Source: Polaromonas sp.
Lineage (GTDB): Bacteria; Pseudomonadota; Gammaproteobacteria; Burkholderiales; Burkholderiaceae_C
NCBI RefSeq assembly: GCF_018780625.1
Contig: NZ_JADMJK010000048.1
Coordinates: 1 to 46,523, forward strand
Direction of reading: 5' to 3'
Length of the DNA stretch: 46,523 nucleotides
Shown here one piece after another: positions 15,263-23,506 of the stretch (position 1 is its first letter; the number at the start of each line of letters is the position of its first letter). Below the pieces are notes generated by a model. It was not told the origin of the DNA and searched no databases. It saw only the letters and a list, made by a program, of their open reading frames with translations. The translations under genes were made by a program, and so were the position numbers.

Positions 15263-17023
15263 ATGACCTTCTCGGTTCACGGCTTGGCGGTGTCGCGCGG
15301 CATTGCGATTGGCCGCGCCGTGCTGGTGGCTTCCAGCCGGGTCGATGTGGTGCACTACTTTATCGACGCCTCGAAAGTGCTGCAAGAGATCACGCGGGTC
15401 CGGGTGTCCCGCAACGCCGTGATGGAAGAAATCACGCGACTGCAGCACGACCTGCCCAAGGATGCGCCGCACGAAATCGCGGCCCTGCTGGACGTGCACC
15501 TGATGCTGCTGCAGGACGAGCAACTGATCAGCGGCGTCAAGCACTGGATCGCCGAGCGCCACTACAACGCGGAGTGGGCGCTGACCACCCAGTACGACAC
15601 CATTGCGCGCCAGTTTGACGAAATGGAAGACGAGTACCTGCGCGAGCGCAAAGCCGACCTGGAGCAGGTGGTCGAACGCATCCTGCGCCACATGAAAGGC
15701 GTGGCCTCGCCGGTGCAGGCGGCCGTGCGGGCGGGCAGCAGCCGCAACCAGTCGCAGGACTTGCTGCTGGACGACACCATGGACGTGCCGCTGGTGCTGG
15801 TGGCGCATGACATTTCCCCGGCTGACATGCTGCAGTTCAAGCAAAGCCTGTTTGCCGGTTTTGCCACCGATGTGGGGGGCAAGACCTCGCACACGGCCAT
15901 CGTGGCGCGCAGCATGGACATTCCGGCGGTGGTCGGTGCGCGCAGTGCCAGCCAGCTGATCAAGCAGGACGACTGGGTCATCATCGACGGTGACGCGGGC
16001 GTGCTGATCGTCGATCCGTCGCCCATCATCCTGGCGGAGTATGGCTTCAAGCAGCGCCAGGGCGAGCTTGAGCGCGAGCGCCTGAACCGGCTCAAGCACA
16101 CGCCTGCGCTGACGATTGACGGCCAGCGCATCGAGTTGCTGGCCAACATCGAGATGCCCGACGACACGCTGGGTGCGGTCAAGGTTGGCGCCGTGGGTGT
16201 GGGGCTGTTTCGGAGCGAATTCCTGTTCATGGGCCGCAGCGGAAAGCTGCCCGACGAGAACGAGCAGTACCTGGCCTACCGCAAGGCTGTGGAAGGCATG
16301 GAGGGCCTGCCTGTCACGATTCGCACGGTGGACATCGGGTCCGACAAACCGCTGGACAAGCTCCCCGGCAAGGCGCAAGACCGCCACCTCAACCCGGCGC
16401 TGGGTCTTCGCGCCATACGCTGGAGCCTGGCGGACCCGCCGATGTTTTTAACGCAGCTGCGCGCCATCTTGCGGGCCGCTGCCCACGGCCATGTCAACCT
16501 GCTGGTGCCCATGCTGGCGCACGGCAGCGAGATACGCCAGACGCTGGCGCTGATTGACCAGGCGCGGGCGCAGCTGGACCACAAGGGCCTGTCCTATGGC
16601 CCGGTGCGCTTGGGCGCCATGATCGAGATTCCGGCGGCGGCCCTGTCGGTCAAGCTCTTTCTCAAGTACTTTGACTTTTTGTCGATAGGCACCAACGACC
16701 TGATCCAGTACACGCTGGCGATTGACCGCGCCGACGAACTGGTGGCGCATTTGTACGATCCCTGCCACCCGGCCGTGCTGCGCCTGATTGCCGACACGAT
16801 TGCCGAATGCCAGCGCCAGGGCAAGGCGGTGAGTGTTTGTGGCGAGATGGCGGGCGATGTGAGCATGACGCGCCTGCTGCTGGGGCTGGGGCTGCGCAGC
16901 TTTTCCATGCACCCGTCGCAGATCCTGGCGGTCAAGCAGCAGGTGCTGCGCGCCGACGCGGCCAAGCTTGCGTTGTGGGCGCAGCAGGTGCTGGAAAGCG
17001 AAGATCCCGGCGCGATGCTGTAG
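15263..17023 (+). CDS. ptsI: PTS enzyme I (phosphoenolpyruvate-protein phosphotransferase)
   Basis: Takes phosphate from phosphoenolpyruvate and gives it to HPr. The 586-residue product has the swivelling domain with the active histidine His210 in GGKTSHTAIVAR, and the PEP-binding barrel with LFRSEFLFM, SIGTNDLIQYTLA and the catalytic Cys526 in SVCGEMAGD. Length is close to the usual 575. The ATG at 15263 starts the family-typical N-terminus (FSVHGLAVSRGIAIGRA); earlier in-frame codons come from the repeat. It completes an incomplete PTS (EIIA, HPr, EI), likely regulatory. Confidence 0.96.
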   Translation: MTFSVHGLAVSRGIAIGRAVLVASSRVDVVHYFIDASKVLQEITRVRVSRNAVMEEITRLQHDLPKDAPHEIAALLDVHLMLLQDEQLISGVKHWIAERHYNAEWALTTQYDTIARQFDEMEDEYLRERKADLEQVVERILRHMKGVASPVQAAVRAGSSRNQSQDLLLDDTMDVPLVLVAHDISPADMLQFKQSLFAGFATDVGGKTSHTAIVARSMDIPAVVGARSASQLIKQDDWVIIDGDAGVLIVDPSPIILAEYGFKQRQGELERERLNRLKHTPALTIDGQRIELLANIEMPDDTLGAVKVGAVGVGLFRSEFLFMGRSGKLPDENEQYLAYRKAVEGMEGLPVTIRTVDIGSDKPLDKLPGKAQDRHLNPALGLRAIRWSLADPPMFLTQLRAILRAAAHGHVNLLVPMLAHGSEIRQTLALIDQARAQLDHKGLSYGPVRLGAMIEIPAAALSVKLFLKYFDFLSIGTNDLIQYTLAIDRADELVAHLYDPCHPAVLRLIADTIAECQRQGKAVSVCGEMAGDVSMTRLLLGLGLRSFSMHPSQILAVKQQVLRADAAKLALWAQQVLESEDPGAML

Positions 17024-17047
17024 GGTTTTTGGCTGCAGGCGCTGCTG

Positions 17048-17956
17048 CTACCGGGACCGGGACCGGGACCGCGTGCCCAGCACCGCCGCACCCATGATCA
17101 TCATGGCCGCGAGGCCAATGCTCCAGCTCAAGGGCCGGCCGCTGACCAGCATCAGGAGTGCCGTTGAACCCAGCGGCGTGAGGTAGCTCAGGATGCCGAT
17201 CTGCCGGGCGTCCCCCGACTTGAGTGCCTTGTCCCACAGAAAGAACGCGCCACCCAGGGGCCCCAGCCCCATCACGGCCAGCAGCAGCCAGTCGCGCCCC
17301 GAGATCGCCACGGCGGGCTCCAGCGCCCAGTGGCACAGCAGCGACAGCAGGCCCGACACCCCGCCAAACAGGCCGATCGCGGCGGTCGGAAAGGGCTTGA
17401 CGCGCTGGGTCAGCAGCGAATAGCTGGCCCAGATAAACGCTGACGCCAGCGCCGGCACAAAGCCCCACGACCAGCCGCCCGCCGCGCCGTTGCCCGCGCC
17501 CAGGATGGCCACTGCCGCGCCGCCAAACCCCAGCAGCGCCGCCACCACATGCACGGCGCGCAACTGCACGCCCGCCAGAAACAGCGGCGCCAGCACCACC
17601 ATGAACAGCGGCCACAGGTAGTTGACCAGGTTGGCCTCGACCGGCGGCGCGTGGCGCAGGGCGATGAACAGCAGGAAGTGGTAGCCAAACAGGCCGTAAA
17701 TGCCCAGCGCCAGGGTGCTGGCCGGAACCTGCCACTGCAGCCTGTCCTTGATGACAAACGGCAGCGCCAGCAGGCTGCCCATGAGCAGCGCCACGCCGGT
17801 CAGCAGAAAAGGCGGAATGTGTTTTAGCAGGACGCCCAGCGAGGCCAGGCTGACCCAGAGGGCAATCGCGCCCAGCGCGTATAAATTGGCTTGCATGGCC
17901 GCAAGCATAAAGACCTTTGAGCGTCGTTTTGTCTTGCCGCCGTGCTTTATTGCCAT
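17048..17956 (-). CDS. EamA/DMT-family exporter (YddG-like)
   Basis: Inner membrane transporter of the drug/metabolite superfamily with two EamA repeats and about ten helices over 302 residues. The pattern LWVSLASLGVLLKHIPPFLLTG, RHAPPVEANLVNYLWPLFMV and WASYSLLTQRVKPF recalls YddG-type aromatic amino acid exporters. The basic N-terminus (MAIKHGGKTKRRSK) may be an over-extension; Met17 (17908) or Met21 (17896) are alternative starts. The C-terminus ends TRSRSRSR, encoded by three copies of a hexanucleotide (17051-17071). It is convergent with ptsI, with no clear terminator in the 24-bp gap. Confidence 0.88.
   Translation of the reverse strand: MAIKHGGKTKRRSKVFMLAAMQANLYALGAIALWVSLASLGVLLKHIPPFLLTGVALLMGSLLALPFVIKDRLQWQVPASTLALGIYGLFGYHFLLFIALRHAPPVEANLVNYLWPLFMVVLAPLFLAGVQLRAVHVVAALLGFGGAAVAILGAGNGAAGGWSWGFVPALASAFIWASYSLLTQRVKPFPTAAIGLFGGVSGLLSLLCHWALEPAVAISGRDWLLLAVMGLGPLGGAFFLWDKALKSGDARQIGILSYLTPLGSTALLMLVSGRPLSWSIGLAAMMIMGAAVLGTRSRSRSR
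17051..17071. repeat. Hexanucleotide tandem repeat in the exporter 3' end
   Basis: CCGGGA is repeated three times followed by CCG. On the coding strand each unit gives Ser-Arg, so copy-number change would lengthen or shorten the basic tail without a frameshift. Confidence 0.8.
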
Positions 17957-17966
17957 GCATCGATCG

Positions 17967-18125
17967 CCTTCCCTGGGCTGGCCGACCGATGCGCCGCACA
18001 GCGCACATTCCCCCTGTGGATCTTGCAGGGAAGGTCGGCCTGCAGTCGTAAGTAAAACTGAACTATAGATGTAGTTTTAATAAGTTTTTTCTTTCTAATA
18101 CAGACATAAAATAATTTTGCGAGCC
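17967..18125. promoter_or_regulatory. Upstream region of the D-amino-acid operon: nested dyads and AT-rich tract
   Basis: The 213-bp gap between the divergent exporter and binding-protein genes holds CCTTCCCTG (17967-17975) pairing with CAGGGAAGG (18026-18034), GGCCGACC (17980-17987) pairing with GGTCGGCC (18033-18040), then an AT-rich tract from about 18050 with AAAACT (18054-18059) and AGTTTT (18073-18078) around CTATAG. The two GC-rich hairpins share two bases and exclude each other. The AT-rich tract is the likely promoter of the ten-gene operon; no clean -35/-10 pair was found. Confidence 0.45.
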
Positions 18126-18169
18126 GTGTTTCCTGGCCCGTTAATCCAACATTCCCGGAGGTCCATGCG

Positions 18170-19138
18170 ATGCGTCCACGTTTTCTGCTTACTCTTGTCC
18201 TTGCCGCGCTGGCGGGTTTGTCGATGCCGGCCCTGGCGGCCTATCCCGAGAAACCTATTCGCCTGATCGTCCCGTCGGCCCCGGGTGGCGCACCCGACGT
18301 GCTGATGCGCACATTGGCCCAGCAGCTGTCGCAGCAGATGGGCGTGCCTTTCGTGATCGACAACAAGCCCGGTGGTTCGTACACCATCGGAACCATGGAC
18401 CTGGTCCGGTCTCCGGCTGACGGCTACACGCTGGCCTACGGCAACGTCGTTTCCTTGGCAACCAACCGCTCGCTCCTGGCCAGCGTGCCCTACGACGTGG
18501 ACAAGGACCTGACGCTGATCTCGAACACGCTGCGCCTGGCCAACATGATGATCGTGAACAACAGCCTGCCTGTCAAAAACGTGCCCGAGTTGATCGCCTA
18601 CGCGAAGAAGAATCCGGGCAAGCTGGCCTTCGCCTCGGACGGCAACGGTACCACGGCCCATCTGGGGGTGGAGCTCTTCAAGTCCATGACCGGCACCTTC
18701 ATGCTGCATGTTCCCTACCGGGGCGCGACGGCGGCCATCACCGACCTGGTCGGCGGGGGCATCCAGCTCATGATCATCAATACCCCGGTGTCCGGTCCGC
18801 TGGCCCAGTCGGGCCGGGTGCGGGCGCTGGGCATTTCGTCCAGCCAGCGCTCGCCGACCTACCCGGATATTCCCACCATTGCCGAATCGGGTGTGCCGGG
18901 CTATGAGGTCGTGGCCTGGGGCGGCATTATCGGGCCGGCCAACATGCCCAAGGACATCGTGACCCGCCTCAACGCCGAAATTAGGACCGCGCTGGCCAGT
19001 CCTGTGGTGCGCGAGCGCTTCAAGGCGCTGGGTGCCGAGACCGACCCCAGCACGCCAGAGGAGTTTCGCGAACTCTCACGCCGCGAAACCGTCAAGTGGG
19101 CCAAGGTCGTCAAGTCCTCGGGCGCGAGGGTCGATTGA
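18170..19138 (+). CDS. Bug-family (TctC-like) periplasmic binding protein
   Basis: Tripartite-tricarboxylate-type solute receptor; these proteins are massively expanded in Burkholderiales and bind carboxylates, amino acids and derivatives. The 322-residue product has a signal peptide (cut near residue 24, ALA-AYPEK), then YPEKPIRLIVPSAPGGAPDV, GYTLAYGNV, HVPYRGATAAITDLVGG and PDIPTIAESGVPGYE, all family features. The ATG at 18170 follows GGAGG by eight bases; an ATG five bases upstream is out of frame. No TctA/TctB membrane genes are nearby, so it either uses a remote permease or acts as a sensor. It is the first gene of the operon. Confidence 0.93.
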   Translation: MRPRFLLTLVLAALAGLSMPALAAYPEKPIRLIVPSAPGGAPDVLMRTLAQQLSQQMGVPFVIDNKPGGSYTIGTMDLVRSPADGYTLAYGNVVSLATNRSLLASVPYDVDKDLTLISNTLRLANMMIVNNSLPVKNVPELIAYAKKNPGKLAFASDGNGTTAHLGVELFKSMTGTFMLHVPYRGATAAITDLVGGGIQLMIINTPVSGPLAQSGRVRALGISSSQRSPTYPDIPTIAESGVPGYEVVAWGGIIGPANMPKDIVTRLNAEIRTALASPVVRERFKALGAETDPSTPEEFRELSRRETVKWAKVVKSSGARVD

Positions 19139-19175
19139 AAGCCAACCGTATTTCCGCATCGCGCGTGGTTCACCC

Positions 19176-20291
19176 ATGAGCCCCTGGCACGCCGCCCAGC
19201 CTGGCGATCATCTCCGCGCCATCGATACGCCCTCGCTCATTCTTGACCTTGACGCGTTCGAGCGCAATTTGCAGCGCATGGCGGACGCGCTGCGCGGGCA
19301 CAACGTGCGGCTGCGTGCCCACTCCAAGAGCCACAAGTGCCCGGAGATCGCGCTGCGCCAGGTCGCACTGGGTGCCGTGGGCATCTGCTGCCAGAAAGTC
19401 AGCGAGGCGGCGGTATTCGTCGATGCCGGCATCCAGGATGTACTGATCACCAACGAGGTGATGGGCGACGTCAAGCTGCGTCATCTGGTGGCACTGGCGA
19501 GCCGCGCACGCATGGGTGTGCTGGTCGACCACCCGCAGCAGGTGCAGGCGCTGGCCATGGCGGCGCAGGCGCATGCGGTGACGCTTGATGTCTATGTTGA
19601 GGTCAATGTCGGGGCGAACCGCTGTGGCGTTGCACCTGGAGATGAGGCGGTGCGCTTGGCATTGCAGATTGCGGCCAGTCCGCCGCTGCGTTTTGCAGGT
19701 CTGCAGTGCTACCACGGTCCGGCCCAGCATCTGCGTGCGCCGCAGGACCGCGCTGCGGCCATTGGCAGCGCCGCCCAGGCCGCGCGCATGACCCGCCAAG
19801 CCATCGAGGCCTGCGGCATTGCCGTGGAACGGGTGACCGGCGGGGGCACTGGCAGCTTCGTGCATGAGCGCGACTCGGGGGTTTTCGACGAAATCCAGGC
19901 CGGGTCTTATGTCTTCATGGACCGCGACTACGGCGACAACCAGCGCGGTGAAGGTGACGTCGCGTTCGAGCATGCCCTGTTTGTACGCACCACCGTCATG
20001 AGCCGGGCCACCGCCACGCACGCCGTGGTCGACGCCGGCTTGAAGGCGTCCAGCGTGGACTCGGGTATGCCCACCGTGTGGCAGCGGGGTGATCTGCGCT
20101 ATACGAAGGCCGCTGATGAACATGGGGTGCTGGTCACGGCCAATGCAGACGCGCTTTCACTGGGCGACCAGCTGATGCTGGTGCCCGGCCACTGCGACCC
20201 CACCGTCAATCTGTACGACGAACTGATCTGCGTGCGCGGCGAGCGGGTAGAGGCCCTCTGGCCCATTGCCGCGCGCGGCGCGCTGCTGTGA
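19176..20291 (+). CDS. Fold-type III PLP aldolase, D-threonine / 3-hydroxy-D-aspartate aldolase type
   Basis: Expected to split a D-3-hydroxyamino acid into glycine and an aldehyde, or the reverse. The 371-residue product has an alanine-racemase-like barrel: TPSLILDLDAFERNL, the PLP lysine Lys51 in RAHSKSHKCPE, then AVGICCQKVSEAAVF, and a C-terminal metal site PGHCDPTVNLYD with His339 and Asp341. His-x-Asp is the ligand pair of metal-dependent D-threonine aldolases; D-serine dehydratases have His-x-Cys. Overall wording is close to what I remember of BhcC of the beta-hydroxyaspartate pathway. ATG 19176 was chosen because the upstream in-frame extension overlaps the preceding gene. It starts 37 bases after the binding protein. 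Confidence 0.88.
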   Translation: MSPWHAAQPGDHLRAIDTPSLILDLDAFERNLQRMADALRGHNVRLRAHSKSHKCPEIALRQVALGAVGICCQKVSEAAVFVDAGIQDVLITNEVMGDVKLRHLVALASRARMGVLVDHPQQVQALAMAAQAHAVTLDVYVEVNVGANRCGVAPGDEAVRLALQIAASPPLRFAGLQCYHGPAQHLRAPQDRAAAIGSAAQAARMTRQAIEACGIAVERVTGGGTGSFVHERDSGVFDEIQAGSYVFMDRDYGDNQRGEGDVAFEHALFVRTTVMSRATATHAVVDAGLKASSVDSGMPTVWQRGDLRYTKAADEHGVLVTANADALSLGDQLMLVPGHCDPTVNLYDELICVRGERVEALWPIAARGALL

Positions 20292-20345
20292 GTTTGAAGG
20301 CGTTCGTTTTTTTATCGCTTGACTTGATTGCCTGGAGGCCATGAG

Positions 20346-21077
20346 GTGGAAAGTAATTTCATAGAGGACCGCAAGGATCTCGCGGCCGCATTCCGCGGCG
20401 CTGCCATGTTCAGCGGGCAGGCCGGTGTATGCAGCCATTTCAGCCTGAGGGTGCGAGACGAACCCTTGCGGTTTTTGCTCAACCCGTGGGGCATGTACTT
20501 TTCCGAAGCGCGGGCGAGCGAGTTGATGCTGATCGACGCGCACGGCGTGGACCAGCTCGGGGCGCGTGATGGCGGTTTTGCCGCCTTCAACATCCATGGG
20601 CAGATTCACGCCATTCATCCCGCGGCGCGCTGCGTACTTCACACGCATATGCCGTACGCCACCGCCATCACTATGCTGGACAACGGCCGGCTGGAGCCCG
20701 CGTCGCAGGAGGCCTTGCGGTTCTATGACGATGTCGCGTACGACGACAGCTACCACGGCCTGGCGCATGACCCGCGCGAAGGCGAGCGCATCGCCCGCCA
20801 GATGGGCGACAAACATGTGCTGTTCCTGGCGCACCATGGCGTGATCGTGGTCGGCGCTTCGGTGGCCCAGGCCTTCGACCGGCTGTATTACCTGGAGCGC
20901 GCGGCAGAACTGCAGGTCAAGGCCATGAGCTGCAACCGGCCGCTGCGGCGGGTTCCGCACGACATCGCGGAAAAAACCGTGCAGCAGTTCGGGCGCGAGC
21001 GCGAGCACTGGGCACGGCTGCATCTTGATGCGCTGCGCCGCAAGCTCGACGGCGAACAACCTGACTACGCGCGCTGA
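20346..21077 (+). CDS. Class II aldolase/adducin-family protein
   Basis: Zinc-dependent aldolase-fold protein of the fuculose-phosphate aldolase group. The 243-residue product has CVLHTHMPYATAI with His99 and His101 and AHHGVIVVG with His164 as likely metal ligands. The start is GTG at 20346, seven bases after GGAGG; an ATG at 20341 is in another frame, and a TTG at 20328 precedes the ribosome binding site. Members without a phosphate-binding partner are often of unknown function, and some act as decarboxylases or epimerases. Its neighbours suggest processing of a small hydroxy-oxo acid or aldehyde; inferred only. Confidence 0.88.
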   Translation: MESNFIEDRKDLAAAFRGAAMFSGQAGVCSHFSLRVRDEPLRFLLNPWGMYFSEARASELMLIDAHGVDQLGARDGGFAAFNIHGQIHAIHPAARCVLHTHMPYATAITMLDNGRLEPASQEALRFYDDVAYDDSYHGLAHDPREGERIARQMGDKHVLFLAHHGVIVVGASVAQAFDRLYYLERAAELQVKAMSCNRPLRRVPHDIAEKTVQQFGREREHWARLHLDALRRKLDGEQPDYAR

Positions 21078-21106
21078 TCGAACACGAGGCACTGAAAGGA
21101 ATAAAC

Positions 21107-22012
21107 ATGTCTGCGAACAGAAAACTCGGCTTTATCGGCGTCGGCCTGATGGGCCATGGCCTGGCGAAAAACCTGCTCAAGCAGGGGCACGCCATGACGC
21201 TGCTGGACCATCCCGGTAACCAGCCGATTGATGACCTGATCCAAATGGGCGCGCAAACGGTGGCGACGGCCAAAGAGGTGGCGGCCGCGGCCGATGTGGT
21301 GTTCATGTGTGTCACCGGATCGCCCCAGGTGGAAGCCTGTGTCTATGGTCCGCACGGGTTGCTGGAAGGCTTGCGGGCCGGGAGCATTGTGGTCGACGGC
21401 ACGACCGCCGATCCGGTGTCGACCGTCAAGGTGGCGGCGGCGGTGCAGGCGCGCGGCGGGCGTTATGTCGATGCGCCCATGACCCGGACCTCGCAGCATG
21501 CCGAAGACGGCTGTGTCAACACCATGCTCGGTGGCGATGCCGCCACGCTGGCGGAGATCCGTCCGCTGGTTGAAGCCTATAGCGAAAACATCTACATCGG
21601 CGGCGAGGTCGGTTCCGGCCATCGCATGAAGTTGCTGCACAACTACATTTCCCTGGGCACCCTGGCCCTGCTCGCGGAGGCCTACACCTGCGCCGGCAAG
21701 GCCGGGGTCGACCGCAACGTGCTGACCCAGGTGCTGGCCACCGGCGGCGGCGACAGCGTGGTCCTCAAGCGCCTGATGCCGTTTCTTGAAAGTGGGGCGC
21801 CGGGCAGCATGCTGTTCTCCCTGATCAACGCGGGCAAGGATTTGCGCTACTTCACCCACATGGCAGAAGAGCTGCAGGTCGGCGCCTTTGTGGGCGAGGC
21901 GGTTCATCAGACCTTTGTCACGGCTGCAAACGTGGGCGGGGGCGAAAAAATGATTCCCGAACTGCTCAACATCCTCTGTCAGATGCATGGCGCGCCCTTG
22001 TGCGGCCAATAA
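21107..22012 (+). CDS. NAD(P)-dependent 3-hydroxyacid dehydrogenase (3-hydroxyisobutyrate dehydrogenase family)
   Basis: Oxidises a beta-hydroxyacid or reduces the matching semialdehyde. The 301-residue product has the dinucleotide motif GFIGVGLMGHGLAKNL (GxGxxG at 11-16), a substrate segment VDGTTADP, and the catalytic lysine Lys175 with Asn179 in GSGHRMKLLHNYISLG. The usual DAPVSGG loop reads DAPMTRTSQHAEDG, unlike tartronate semialdehyde or hydroxyisobutyrate enzymes, so the substrate is probably different. It starts 29 bases after the class II aldolase gene. Confidence 0.92.
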   Translation: MSANRKLGFIGVGLMGHGLAKNLLKQGHAMTLLDHPGNQPIDDLIQMGAQTVATAKEVAAAADVVFMCVTGSPQVEACVYGPHGLLEGLRAGSIVVDGTTADPVSTVKVAAAVQARGGRYVDAPMTRTSQHAEDGCVNTMLGGDAATLAEIRPLVEAYSENIYIGGEVGSGHRMKLLHNYISLGTLALLAEAYTCAGKAGVDRNVLTQVLATGGGDSVVLKRLMPFLESGAPGSMLFSLINAGKDLRYFTHMAEELQVGAFVGEAVHQTFVTAANVGGGEKMIPELLNILCQMHGAPLCGQ

Positions 22013-22038
22013 AAAAACATCAACCCCCAAGGCCTCTG

Positions 22039-23505
22039 ATGCAAAAAAACTTTGATCTATTGATTCGCAACGCCAGCATCGTCGATGGCACTGGCGCGCC
22101 CCGTTTCACGGGCGACATCGGCATTTGCGGCGACCGCATTGCGCGCATCGGCGACCTTGCGGCGCTGCATGGCGACGTGGAGATCGACCTGGCGGGTCGC
22201 ATCGCGGCGCCAGGTTTTATTGATGCCCACACCCACGATGACCGCATCATGCTGTCCGGCGGCGATATGGCACCCAAGGTCAGCCAGGGCGTGACGACGG
22301 TGATCGGCGGCAATTGCGGTGTGTCGCTGGCGCCCATGCCGCGCCCCATCCCCAACCCTGTCACGCCGCCGCTGAACCTGCTCGACGACGAGGGCGGGTG
22401 GTTCCGGTTCCCCAGTTTCGCCGCTTACCTGGATGCGCTGCGGGCCCAGCCGGCGGCCACCAACTGCGCCATGCTGGTGGGCCACACCACCTTGCGCGTG
22501 GCCACCATGGATGACCTGATGCAGCCCGCGACTGCGGCTGAAATCGAGGCCATGCGCGCCCTGGTCGACGAGGCCATGCGCGCTGGCGCCATCGGCGTGT
22601 CCACCGGCCTGTTCTACGAGCCGTCGATTGCGGCGCCGACCGAGGAGGTGATCGAGATCTGCCGCCCGCTCAAGGAATTCAACGGCCTGTATTGCACCCA
22701 CATGCGCAACGAGGCGGACCGGGTGATCGACTCGCTGGAGGAAAGCTTTCGCATCGGCCGCGAGGTCGGGGTGCCGGTGGTGATCTCGCACCACAAGCTG
22801 GTGGGGCAGGCGAACTACGGCAGGTCCGAGGAAACGCTGGACTTCATCGAGAAAAACATGGCCAGGCAGCCGATCTGCCTGGACTGCTATCCCTACACGG
22901 CCGGCTCCACCATCCTGTCGGCTGACCGGGCGGCCAGTTCCACCCGCGTCATTGTCAGCTGGTCGAAAACGCTGCCGGAGTACGCCGGCCAGGACCTGGC
23001 CGATATCGCGAAAAAAATGGGTGTCTCCCAGGAGGATGCGGTGCAGCGCCTGCTGCCTGCCGGCGCGATCTACTTCAGGATGGACGAGGCCGACGTGCAG
23101 CGCATCCTGAAGTTCGACCAGACCATGATCGGCTCCGATGGGCTGCCGCACGACGCGGCGCCGCACCCGCGCCTGTGGGGCAGTTTTTCGCGCGTGCTGG
23201 GCCACTATGGCCGCCTGCTCGGGCTGTTCCCGCTGGAGACCGCCGTGCACAAGATGACCGGCCTGACGGCGAAGAACTTTGGCCTGAAGGACCGGGGCGT
23301 GCTCAAGGAAGGCGCGTACGCCGACCTGACCCTGTTCGATGCCGACACGGTCGACGAGGCCGCCACCTATGAAAAACCGATTGCGCCGTCGCGCGGCATC
23401 GACACCGTGATTGTCAATGGCACCATGGTCTGGCGCGAAGGCCGATCGACCGGCGCGCGACCCGGACGCGTACTGGCACGTGAAACGCAAGGCGAAGGAA
23501 ACTGA
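22039..23505 (+). CDS. N-acyl-D-amino-acid deacylase (D-aminoacylase)
   Basis: Amidohydrolase-superfamily zinc enzyme that frees D-amino acids from N-acyl derivatives. The 488-residue product has the metal motif DAHTHDD with His64 and His66, the metal cysteine Cys93 in GGNCGVS, His221 in THMRNE and His251 in VVISHHKLVGQ; these match in spacing the ligands of the characterised Alcaligenes enzyme (from memory: Cys96, His67, His69, His220, His250). The C-terminal GSDGLPHDAAPHPRLWGSF carries the catalytic aspartate. ATG 22039 gives the family-typical start FDLLIRNASIVDGTG. The stop is one base from the next gene. It is the best guide to the substrate class of this operon. Confidence 0.93.
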   Translation: MQKNFDLLIRNASIVDGTGAPRFTGDIGICGDRIARIGDLAALHGDVEIDLAGRIAAPGFIDAHTHDDRIMLSGGDMAPKVSQGVTTVIGGNCGVSLAPMPRPIPNPVTPPLNLLDDEGGWFRFPSFAAYLDALRAQPAATNCAMLVGHTTLRVATMDDLMQPATAAEIEAMRALVDEAMRAGAIGVSTGLFYEPSIAAPTEEVIEICRPLKEFNGLYCTHMRNEADRVIDSLEESFRIGREVGVPVVISHHKLVGQANYGRSEETLDFIEKNMARQPICLDCYPYTAGSTILSADRAASSTRVIVSWSKTLPEYAGQDLADIAKKMGVSQEDAVQRLLPAGAIYFRMDEADVQRILKFDQTMIGSDGLPHDAAPHPRLWGSFSRVLGHYGRLLGLFPLETAVHKMTGLTAKNFGLKDRGVLKEGAYADLTLFDADTVDEAATYEKPIAPSRGIDTVIVNGTMVWREGRSTGARPGRVLARETQGEGN

Positions 23506-23506
23506 G

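Noticed and set aside
14345..16387. A 680-codon open frame on the minus strand opposite EIIA, HPr and ptsI
   Set aside because: It mirrors well-identified genes and its protein is His/Gln/Arg-rich with no domain, as expected from the complement of GC-rich coding DNA.
20346..22012. Four-carbon acid sugar (threonate/erythronate) pathway
   Set aside because: The characteristic DUF1537 kinase and OtnI isomerase are missing.
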